A stretch of 10,021 bases of DNA from an uncultured Collinsella sp. (GTDB lineage: Bacteria; Actinomycetota; Coriobacteriia; Coriobacteriales; Coriobacteriaceae): contig URUI01000068.1 of assembly GCA_900551015.1 (NCBI GenBank), positions 1-10,021 of the forward strand, read 5' to 3'. The notes beneath the pieces are model-generated. The model was given only the letters and a program-made list of their open reading frames with translations. It ran no database searches and was not told the DNA's origin. Numbering within the stretch: position 1 is the stretch's first letter; each line of letters begins with the position of its first letter. Positions 1 to 5,605 of this stretch are shown here, piece after piece. Both the position numbers and the translations under genes were made by a program.

Positions 1-580
1 CAGCGTCGGCCTCGGCAGGAGCGTCGTGCTCGGGCGCATCCTCAGCCACGTCCTCGCCGTTCGCAGCGGCAACGGCCTCGTGCGGGTCCTTGCCCTCGGC
101 CTCGGCGCGCATACCCAGCACCAGGTTGCGCAAGCCCGCAACCGTACCGTCCACATCGGGAGTGGGCTGGTCGGCGTGCAGGTACGCCCAGTCCATCATA
201 AAGGTGGCCGAAGACAGCGCGCCGATGGCCAGCGCATCATCGGGGCACGAAAGCTCAATCTCAAAGACACGCTCGTCATGCTCGCTCACGCGCGTGCGAC
301 CGCACGAGATGCTGCCGGCAAGACCGGTCTCGTTCATGAGCTCGACCGTCACGTGCTCCAGCAGATGGCAAAGCTCGGTCTGGCCCATGCAGTCCTGGAA
401 TTCGCGGCCGGAGTCGCCCAGGCACAGGTGCTTGGCAATCGCGGGCACCAGGTAGTACACGCGCGCCGTGGCCTCGATATCCTCCGAGGTCATGAGCGGC
501 ATGCCGGGGTTCACCAGCACGTGCGCGCAAATCTTGTCCTCGCTGACGGTGACCTTAAGGATGTTGAACAGGCCTGCCAT
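1..580 (-). CDS. Stand-alone protein resembling the N-terminal domain of cyanophycin synthetase (3' end beyond window)
   Basis: The frame starts at the ATG at 580-578, behind a GGGGAGAG ribosome binding site, and stays open to base 1, giving at least 193 residues. Residues about 35-125 resemble the N-terminal domain of cyanophycin synthetase (CphA): a 'LVPAIAKHLCLGDSG' stretch (44-58), then HLLEHVTVEL (72-81), then CGRTR (93-97) and a 'FEIEL' strand. In CphA the equivalent segments read roughly H-C-G, HxxEHxxLEL and GRTR. The H72-x-x-E75-H76 arrangement with E80 is the putative metal-binding motif of that domain. In CphA an ATP-grasp domain follows; here the chain runs into an Ala/Glu/Asp-rich tail from about residue 160, so this looks like the isolated domain. 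There is no signal peptide or membrane segment. It begins 24 bp after the CNNM-type gene and is probably co-transcribed with it. Cyanophycin synthesis or hydrolysis is not shown; the family resemblance is fairly strong and the function is unknown. Confidence 0.72.
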   Translation of the reverse strand, partial: MAGLFNILKVTVSEDKICAHVLVNPGMPLMTSEDIEATARVYYLVPAIAKHLCLGDSGREFQDCMGQTELCHLLEHVTVELMNETGLAGSISCGRTRVSEHDERVFEIELSCPDDALAIGALSSATFMMDWAYLHADQPTPDVDGTVAGLRNLVLGMRAEAEGKDPHEAVAAANGEDVAEDAPEHDAPAEADA

Positions 581-604
581 AACTCTCCCCTACTCGTCCT
601 TGCC

Positions 605-1978
605 CTACTCGTCGCCGTCGTGCGGATCCGCAGAGCCCGCACCCGACGCCGCCGGCTTCTCTGCCGGGGGCTCGGAATCCTTCTTATCGGTTTCGGCCGG
701 AGCGATCACGCGAATAAGCGAGATACGCTGGCCACGCATCGACTGTACCTTGAACTTGTACCCCGCGACCTCAAACACCTCTCCGATGTCGGGCACCGAG
801 TCGCAAAGCTCCAAAATCCAGCCGGCGATGGTCTCATAATCATCGCTTTCCTCGAGCGGCCAACCAAGCTCAATCGCGTCATCGCACGAAAAACGCCCAT
901 CGACGAGCCACTCACGGCGCGAGAGGCGCGTGAGGTACTTGTTGTCGGGATCGAACTCGTCCTCGATCTCGCCGACGATCTCCTCGACGATGTCCTCGAT
1001 GGTGATGATGCCGGCCGTGCCGCCGTACTCGTCCACGACGACCACAATCTGGTCGTGCGAAGTCTGCATCTCGGACAGCAGCGGCAGGATGTCCTTGGTG
1101 TCGGGCACAAAGGTGGCATCGCGCAAAAAGCCAGCGATGGGCTGGTCGCCCTTGCCGTCGAGCGCGGGCTGGATCAGGTCCTTGATGTGCGCGATGCCCG
1201 CGACGTTGTCGGGATCCTCGTGATAGACGGGGATGCGGCTGAAGCCAGTCTGGCGCATGGTGGACAACACGTCGGCGACCGTCTCGTCGTCCTCGCACAT
1301 GGTGGTGTCCACGCGCGGCACCATGACCTCGCGGGCAACGGTGTCGCCCAGGTCAAAGATCTCGTGGATCATGCGCTTTTCCTCGTCGAGCAGGTCGTCC
1401 TGCTCCGAGACCATGTACTTGATTTCTTCCTCCGAGACGTTCTGGCGGTCATCGGCGCTCTTGATGCGCAGGATGCGGGCCAGGCCGTCGGAGCAGGCAC
1501 CGGTCAGCCACACGAGCGGGCGGGCGATCTTTTGGAACACGGAGAGCGGTCCCACGACCTGTTTGGATACGCCCTCGGCGTTAGCAAGGCCGATGCGCTT
1601 GGGCACGAGCTCGCCGATCACGATGGACACAAAGGCGACCGCGACGGTGATGATGACCGGCGCCAGGCCGCGCGCGATGGCGGAAAGCGGCGCGATGCCA
1701 AAGCTCATGAGCCATGTGGCGAGCGGGTCGGACAGGCTCGTCGAGGCGACGGCGGACGAGGCGAAGCCCACGAGCGTGATGGCGACCTGAATGGTGGCGA
1801 GCAGCTGGTCGGAATCGGCGGCAAGCTGGACGGCGCGCTCGGCGCGCTTATCGCCCTCCTCGGCATCGTGTTCCAACACGGCGCGCTTAGCCGTGGTGAG
1901 AGCCATCTCGGACATGGAGAAGTAGCCGTTGATAAGCGTTAAAACGAGCGTGGTAATAAGGGAGATGGTTATGTCCAT
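605..1978 (-). CDS. CNNM/CorC (HlyC-type) transmembrane protein with CBS pair and CorC_HlyC domain
   Basis: A 457-residue membrane protein of the family that includes bacterial CorC/MpfA and animal CNNM proteins, linked to Mg2+ (or Na+) transport. The N-terminal DUF21/CNNM transmembrane domain covers residues about 1-185 and includes the conserved GELVPKRIGLA (122-132). The cytoplasmic CBS pair follows: the hinge REVMVPR (216-222) opens CBS1, and CBS2 carries VVVVDEYGGTAGIITIEDIV (about 312-331). A CorC_HlyC domain covers about 345-428, and a 30-residue low-complexity acidic/Pro/Ala tail ends the protein. The frame is open up to 2044, but I chose the ATG at 1978 because the protein then begins directly with the first membrane helix (MDITISLI). 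A GGAGG lies 15 nt upstream, which is longer than ideal. The gene lies 114 bp downstream of the PAQR gene with no clear terminator between them. Nucleotide binding by the CBS pair is usual in the family. The old name 'hemolysin' is misleading. Confidence 0.93.
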   Translation of the reverse strand: MDITISLITTLVLTLINGYFSMSEMALTTAKRAVLEHDAEEGDKRAERAVQLAADSDQLLATIQVAITLVGFASSAVASTSLSDPLATWLMSFGIAPLSAIARGLAPVIITVAVAFVSIVIGELVPKRIGLANAEGVSKQVVGPLSVFQKIARPLVWLTGACSDGLARILRIKSADDRQNVSEEEIKYMVSEQDDLLDEEKRMIHEIFDLGDTVAREVMVPRVDTTMCEDDETVADVLSTMRQTGFSRIPVYHEDPDNVAGIAHIKDLIQPALDGKGDQPIAGFLRDATFVPDTKDILPLLSEMQTSHDQIVVVVDEYGGTAGIITIEDIVEEIVGEIEDEFDPDNKYLTRLSRREWLVDGRFSCDDAIELGWPLEESDDYETIAGWILELCDSVPDIGEVFEVAGYKFKVQSMRGQRISLIRVIAPAETDKKDSEPPAEKPAASGAGSADPHDGDE

Positions 1979-2092
1979 CGGGAGTTTCTCGAACCTCCAA
2001 GATTCGGGACGTTGGGTAGTAAGCGTAGGTGACGGATAGGGCAATTGCGCCCGGCGGCCGCTTGGATAGGTCCGCGGGCACAGACGCGATCG

Positions 2093-2776
2093 CTAGATTA
2101 CGAAGAGAATCACCGCCATGAACTGGAAGATGCTGCCGGCGAGCACCCACAAGTGGAAAACACTGTGCAGATAGCGCACGTTTTTGGCGATGTAGAACGG
2201 CACGCCCACGGTGTAGCACACGCCGCCGACAGCGAGCAGGGCAAGCGCCACGGGGTTGAGCAGCGACACGAGCTCGGGCAGCCTAAAGACAACGAGCCAG
2301 CCCATCAGCAGATAGACCAGGCCGCTTACCCAGTGCGGTTGACGCTCGCGCATAAAGCACTCGAGGGCAATGCCGATAATGGCGATGGCCCACACGGCAA
2401 AGAACAGCGTAGGGCCGCCGTCGTTTGCGAGCGTGATGAGGCAAAACGGCGTATAGCTGCCGGCTATGAGCAGGTAGATGCAGCTGTGGTCGATGATGCG
2501 AAACACGCGCTTGGCGCGCGCGGGCTGAATCGCGTGATAGAGCGTGGAGGCGAGGTATTCGAGAATAATGCTGACGCCATAGACAATCGCCGCGGCCATG
2601 TGGGCCGGGCCTCCGCCGCGCAGGGCAGCGAATACGATCAGGAGCACCAGGCCCGCGATACCCAGCAGGCAGCCGACACCATGGGTGACGGAGTTCATGA
2701 TCTCCTCGCCCACCGTGTAGTGTGGAACGGCCGCGGTCTTGGGTCGCGGCTTAGAACTGTCGCTCGAATCGGACAT
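2093..2776 (-). CDS. trhA: Hemolysin III / PAQR family membrane protein (TrhA-like)
   Basis: A 227-residue polytopic membrane protein of the PAQR superfamily (hemolysin III, YqfA/TrhA), with about seven transmembrane helices. Bacterial members are implicated in membrane lipid and fluidity homeostasis. Family marks are GEEIMNSVTHG near the N terminus (23-33), the STLYH segment (77-81), DHSCIYLLIAGSYTPF in the middle (from D96), and a C-terminal HSVFHLWVLAGS (from H204). The conserved Ser, Asp and His residues are those that bind metal in the superfamily. A longer reading from the TTG at 2794 is possible. The ATG at 2776 is preferred because GGAGG sits 11 nt upstream and the TTG would have that Shine-Dalgarno inside its own coding sequence. 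The first 20 residues are a hydrophilic Ser/Asp/Lys-rich leader. The gene heads a likely three-gene run and diverges from the hydrolase gene. The family call is firm; the physiological role is inferred. Confidence 0.93.
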   Translation of the reverse strand: MSDSSDSSKPRPKTAAVPHYTVGEEIMNSVTHGVGCLLGIAGLVLLIVFAALRGGGPAHMAAAIVYGVSIILEYLASTLYHAIQPARAKRVFRIIDHSCIYLLIAGSYTPFCLITLANDGGPTLFFAVWAIAIIGIALECFMRERQPHWVSGLVYLLMGWLVVFRLPELVSLLNPVALALLAVGGVCYTVGVPFYIAKNVRYLHSVFHLWVLAGSIFQFMAVILFVI

Positions 2777-2811
2777 GCCGGTTACATCCTCCAATGTAAA
2801 GAGTTCTCAAC

Positions 2812-2841
2812 ACTATATCAAAGCGTCTGGGCACGTGCGAA
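2812..2841 (-). promoter_or_regulatory. Putative promoter of the PAQR gene
   Basis: On the minus strand, TTCGCA (2841-2836) and TATAGT (2817-2812) are separated by 18 bp, giving a predicted start near 2805, about 30 nt before the ATG at 2776. The -10 is good and the -35 weak. An imperfect 15-bp dyad GTGCGAAATTTGCAC (2835-2849) covers the -35 and could be an operator. Confidence 0.45.
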
Positions 2842-2883
2842 ATTTGCACCATACGTGTCCCTTTGTTTACCCATTCTTTGCTT

Positions 2884-2897
2884 GTTGACGCATCAAC
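2884..2897. promoter_or_regulatory. Putative operator 1 (14-bp palindrome GTTGACGCATCAAC)
   Basis: The 14-mer has perfect outer arms GTTGA/TCAAC around CGCA. It contains the -35 hexamer TTGACG of the hydrolase promoter. A second copy of the same motif lies 45 bp downstream; the two match at 11 of 14 positions and every difference is C versus T, giving the consensus GTTGAYGYATYAAC. Binding here would block RNA polymerase. A dimeric repressor of TetR, PadR or similar type is a guess, since no regulator gene is in the window. Confidence 0.6.
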
Positions 2898-2913
2898 GGC
2901 GAACATCCATAAT
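2885..2913 (+). promoter_or_regulatory. Putative sigma-70-type promoter of the alpha/beta hydrolase gene
   Basis: TTGACG (2885-2890) and CATAAT (2908-2913) stand exactly 17 bp apart and predict a start near 2920, leaving a leader of about 43 nt. Both hexamers differ from consensus by a single base. The -35 lies inside operator 1, and operator 2 lies in the leader, so the promoter looks repressible. Confidence 0.65.
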
Positions 2914-2928
2914 GCGCTTGTTTTAAAT

Positions 2929-2942
2929 GTTGATGTATTAAC
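2929..2942. promoter_or_regulatory. Putative operator 2 (14-bp palindrome GTTGATGTATTAAC)
   Basis: Second copy of the motif at 2884-2897, placed just after the predicted transcription start and 6 bp before the AAGGAG ribosome binding site. The dyad extends outward to an 18-bp ATGTT...AACAT palindrome (2927-2944). The centre-to-centre distance to operator 1 is 45 bp. Two sites bracketing a promoter suggest cooperative or looping repression. Confidence 0.6.
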
Positions 2943-2962
2943 ATCTATAAGGAGAACCGTAA

Positions 2963-3928
2963 ATGCCTCAAAGCGCACACCCCCATCGGAAGCTCAAGAT
3001 AGCCGGCGTTGTTGCGTTGGTGCTCGTCGTCGCGCTGCTTGGATTTGCCGGCAACTTTTTGTTTGACTTTGCCCTGAACCCCCAAGCGCCGTACACCATG
3101 AAGATGATGCAGGATAGCAAGAACGACAAAGAAGGTGAGCAGCCGGATGCCGAGGACACCGAGGCGCGGGCATGGTTTAAGGAAAACCGCAAGAGCAGCA
3201 GCCTCACCGCAGATGACGGAACCGAGCTCGCCGCTTGGTATTTCGCCGCCTCGGAGAACACCCACGATTACGCTGTCTGCCTACACGGATACACCGATGA
3301 GCCCATCGGTATGGCCCGATACGTCAAGCGCTTCCACGACCGCGGCATGAACGTACTCGCACCCGCCGCCCGCGCCCACGAGCGCTCCGGCGGCGACTAT
3401 ATCGGCATGGGCTGGCCCGAGCGCCTCGACATCGTCGCATGGATCGAGCAAATCGTTCAGGCTGACCCCGAGGCACGCATCCTGGTCTTTGGTGAGTCGA
3501 TGGGTGCGGCAACCGCTATGAACGTCGCGGGGGAATCTCTGCCCGCAAACGTGAAATGCATTATCGAGGACTGTGGCTATACGAGTGTTTGGGACGAGTT
3601 TTCCCTACAGCTCAAGGACGTGTTCGGCCTGCCCAGCTTCCCCTTGCTCGATGTGGCGAACCTGGTGTGCAGGGTGCGCGCGGGCTACGACTTTCATACG
3701 GCGAGCAGCGTGGAGCAGCTTAAACACGCGACGGTCCCCATGCTCTTTATCCATGGCGATCAAGATACCTTTGTGCCGTACAGTATGCTCGACCAAAACT
3801 ACGACGCGTGCGCCAGCAAGATCAAGCAAAAGCTCACCATCCATGGCGCCACGCACGCCAAGAGCGCGCAGGTCGATCCCGAGCTCTACTGGAACACGGT
3901 CGACGACTTCCTCGGAAAGAATTTTTAG
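2963..3928 (+). CDS. Membrane-anchored alpha/beta hydrolase (serine hydrolase)
   Basis: A 321-residue protein. Residues 1-10 are short and basic and are followed by one hydrophobic helix (about 11-34), so the catalytic domain is probably anchored in the membrane and faces outside. Alpha/beta-hydrolase marks are the oxyanion-hole HGY (108-110), the nucleophile elbow GESMG (177-181, Ser179), an acid Asp268 in HGDQDTFVP, and His298 in GATHAKS, a complete Ser-Asp-His triad. The segment GDYIGMGWPERLDIVAWI is typical of the YqkD/BAAT-type group of acyl esterases and amidases. The substrate cannot be told from sequence. The start is set by AAGGAG 8 nt upstream of the ATG. The gene stands alone, diverges from the PAQR gene, and is probably controlled by the two operators at 2884-2942. 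Oddity: where relatives usually have D-x-R-x-H-G-x-S, this protein reads PAARAHERSGG, although the triad is intact. Confidence 0.92.
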   Translation: MPQSAHPHRKLKIAGVVALVLVVALLGFAGNFLFDFALNPQAPYTMKMMQDSKNDKEGEQPDAEDTEARAWFKENRKSSSLTADDGTELAAWYFAASENTHDYAVCLHGYTDEPIGMARYVKRFHDRGMNVLAPAARAHERSGGDYIGMGWPERLDIVAWIEQIVQADPEARILVFGESMGAATAMNVAGESLPANVKCIIEDCGYTSVWDEFSLQLKDVFGLPSFPLLDVANLVCRVRAGYDFHTASSVEQLKHATVPMLFIHGDQDTFVPYSMLDQNYDACASKIKQKLTIHGATHAKSAQVDPELYWNTVDDFLGKNF

Positions 3929-3969
3929 GCAAAAAGCAACGTCCGGGGCTTTATCTGACCCCCTATTTT

Positions 3970-4093
3970 CGGAAGTATGCGGCAAAATCTGGAACTGCCG
4001 ACCAGACCGCAGTTTTATCAACAATTTATCAGGGGTTTTGTTGCCAAAAAACGTCGTGTGCTCGGCGGTCTCGAAATTTGCCGCATACTTCCG
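3970..4093. repeat. 124-bp intergenic element bounded by 17-bp perfect inverted repeats
   Basis: CGGAAGTATGCGGCAAA at 3970-3986 recurs as its exact reverse complement at 4077-4093, 90 bp apart. Between the arms lies a smaller dyad AACTGC/GCAGTT (3993-3998 and 4009-4014). No coding frame of note lies inside. Possibilities are a small non-autonomous mobile element, two facing copies of a protein-binding site, or a long structured 3' UTR of the hydrolase transcript. Identity is unknown. Confidence 0.6.
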
Positions 4094-4094
4094 G

Positions 4095-4132
4095 AAAGCC
4101 GCCCGCGAGCGCTGTGCTCGCGGGCGGCTTTT
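4095..4132. terminator. Intrinsic terminator between convergent genes
   Basis: GCCGCCCGCGAGC (4098-4110) pairs perfectly with 4116-4128 around a 5-nt loop. Flanking AAA (4095-4097) and TTT (4129-4131) extend the stem to 16 bp. TTTT follows on the plus strand and TTT on the minus strand, so it can serve the hydrolase gene and, more weakly, the facing DUF362 gene. Confidence 0.85.
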
Positions 4133-4179
4133 GCTCGACTTACGCCACAAAGGCACTTGATATGTTCAATAGCTAGGCG

Positions 4180-5385
4180 CTATTTGACCTCGATGAGCTC
4201 ATACTTGCTCGTGCCCAGGCCGATCTTCTCGGCGTGTGCGATGCAGGAGCGCCAGTCGGTGTCGGGATGTGTGATGCAGAAGGGGTCCTTGGCCTGCTCG
4301 CCCTCCAGATGCTCGTGGTCGTGCTCCATTTTGGCCGCGCTGTCGGTGAGCACGGTGTTGGGCAACGGCTCGGATGCTAGGACGGCGTCGGCGCAGGCTT
4401 GATCGATGGCGACCGGGTCGAAGCTCGCAAACATGCCAATGTCGTTGACGATGGGCGTGTCGTTCTCGGCGTGGCAGTCACAGTTGGGGCTAATGTCCAT
4501 GGCAAGCGAGATATGGAAGCTCGGGCGGCCGTCGACAACGGCCTTGGTGTACTCGGCGATCTTACAGTTGAGCACGTCGGCCGCGGCGTCATAGCCGGGC
4601 TTGATGGCGTCCTGGTTGCACACGCCGATACAGCGGCCGCAGCCCACGCAGCGATCGTGGTCGATGGCAGCCACATGAACCGTGCGAGTGCTGCCGTTGG
4701 CAAGCTCGCGCTCACGCGTACCGTCAAACGTGATGGCGCTGTGCGCGCATATCTTCTCGCAGGCACGGCAGCCAACGCAGTTGGTGGTATCGACGCTCGG
4801 CTTGCCAGCGGCGTGCTGCTCCATCTTGCCGGCACGGCTACCGCCGCCCATACCCAGGTTCTTCATGGCGCCGCCAAAGCCGGCCTGCTCATGGCCCTTA
4901 AAGTGGGTGAGGCTAATCACGATGTCGGCGTCCATGAGTGCCTGGCCGATCTTTGCCTCGCGCACGTACTCGCCGCCCTCGACCGGAACGAGCGCCTCGT
5001 CGGTGCCCTTGAGGCCGTCGGCGATGATGATCTGGCAGCCCGTGGCATACGGGGTAAAGCCGTTCTGGTAGGCGGTGTCGATGTGCTCGAGCGCGTTTTT
5101 GCGGCTGCCCACATAGAGCGTGTTGCAGTCGGTGAGGAAGGGCTTGCCGCCCAGCTCCTTCACGACATCCGCGACGGCGCGGGCGTAGTTGGGGCGCAAA
5201 AAGCTCAGATTGCCCAGCTCGCCAAAGTGAATCTTAATGGCGACGAACTTGTTCTCGAAGTCGATCTGCTCAATGCCGGCGCGGCGAATGAGGCGTTTGA
5301 GTTTGTCGAGCTGGCTCTCGCGAGCATGCGTGCGCAGGTTGGTGAAGTACACCTTTGCCGGTGCTGCGGGTGCGGTTGCGGTCAT
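4180..5385 (-). CDS. DUF362 domain protein with two [4Fe-4S] ferredoxin motifs
   Basis: A 401-residue cytoplasmic protein. A DUF362 domain is split around a bacterial ferredoxin insert. Residues about 10-195 carry KVYFTNLR, KIHFGELGN and a glycine-rich HFKGHEQAGFGGAMKNLGMG segment. The insert has CVGCRACEKIC (C203, C206, C209, C213) and CVGCGRCIGVC (C246, C249, C252, C256), each a C-x2-C-x2-C-x3-C cluster-binding set. The DUF362 C-terminal part then has DISPNCDCHAEND (C302, C304) and DIGMFASFDPVAIDQAC. The usual proline after the fourth cysteine is replaced by Ala and Asn. Members are common in anaerobes; an electron-transfer or metal-dependent redox role is expected, but no reaction is firmly established. 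The start ATG follows GAGGGG by 8 nt. It is transcribed alone, converging on the hydrolase gene. No partner gene is adjacent. Confidence 0.93.
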   Translation of the reverse strand: MTATAPAAPAKVYFTNLRTHARESQLDKLKRLIRRAGIEQIDFENKFVAIKIHFGELGNLSFLRPNYARAVADVVKELGGKPFLTDCNTLYVGSRKNALEHIDTAYQNGFTPYATGCQIIIADGLKGTDEALVPVEGGEYVREAKIGQALMDADIVISLTHFKGHEQAGFGGAMKNLGMGGGSRAGKMEQHAAGKPSVDTTNCVGCRACEKICAHSAITFDGTRERELANGSTRTVHVAAIDHDRCVGCGRCIGVCNQDAIKPGYDAAADVLNCKIAEYTKAVVDGRPSFHISLAMDISPNCDCHAENDTPIVNDIGMFASFDPVAIDQACADAVLASEPLPNTVLTDSAAKMEHDHEHLEGEQAKDPFCITHPDTDWRSCIAHAEKIGLGTSKYELIEVK

Positions 5386-5427
5386 AGATCTATCCCCTCG
5401 GTCTATATGGCGTTACAGACATAGAGG

Positions 5428-5458
5428 ATGGTACCCGTTGAAGTGGGGTTGAAGTCAA
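5428..5458 (-). promoter_or_regulatory. Possible promoter of the DUF362 gene, with a tandem 8-bp repeat
   Basis: On the minus strand, TTGACT (5458-5453) and TACCAT (5433-5428) are 19 bp apart, which is longer than ideal. A direct repeat of GTTGAAGT (plus-strand 5437-5444 and 5448-5455, an 11-bp period) lies over the -35 and the spacer. One-turn direct repeats at a weak promoter are typical of response-regulator sites. The call is tentative. Confidence 0.35.
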
Positions 5459-5477
5459 GCGCAACGCCGAGTCGCTA

Positions 5478-5605
5478 GGCACTCATTGGGGACAGACTTA
5501 AATGAGTGCCGCCAGGGACAGCCCTTGTCAGCCCGGCCGGCGAGCGGGCAGATCGGCAAAGACTGTCCCCGATGACTAGTCATTTAAGAACGTCCCCAAT
5601 GACTA
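5478..5605. repeat. REP-like palindromic intergenic element, copy A
   Basis: Terminal inverted arms lie at 5483-5505 and 5580-5602 (20 of 23 matched), each carrying TCATTGGGGAC and CTTAAATGA. Each arm can also fold alone: GGCACTCATT (5478-5487) pairs with 5501-5510, and TAGTCATT (5577-5584) pairs with 5598-5605, both around 13-nt loops containing GGGGAC. A perfect ATGACTAGTCAT palindrome lies at 5572-5583. The last 50 bases (5556-5605) match copy B (9247-9296) at 49 of 50 positions. The layout recalls REP/BIME units mobilised by IS200-type (RAYT) transposases; that link is inferred. The element supplies the stop codon of the FtsX permease. Confidence 0.75.

Noticed and set aside
26..1942. 638-residue open frame on the plus strand
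   Set aside because: It lies opposite the CNNM-type gene and the CphA-N-like gene, whose protein motifs are unmistakable. Its His/Arg/Asp/Gly/Leu-rich wording is typical of an antisense frame in GC-rich DNA.
2034..2062. Possible terminator between the PAQR and CNNM-type genes
   Set aside because: GCAATTGC and GC-rich palindromic bits are present, but the stem does not continue outward and there is no T-tract in the minus direction.
2045..2926. 293-residue plus-strand frame opposite the PAQR gene
   Set aside because: Antisense frame; the minus-strand protein carries the PAQR signature motifs, and this frame crosses the promoter region.
3944..3968. GGGG/CCCC hairpin followed by TATTTT right after the hydrolase gene
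   Set aside because: A 4-bp stem with a 10-nt loop is too weak beside the 16-bp stem at 4095-4132.
4399..5424. 341-residue open frame on the plus strand
   Set aside because: Mirror of the DUF362 gene, which has two clear ferredoxin motifs.
5478..5605. CRISPR-like array made of the short repeats
   Set aside because: Only inverted and two tandem imperfect copies are present, with no regular spacers and no cas genes.
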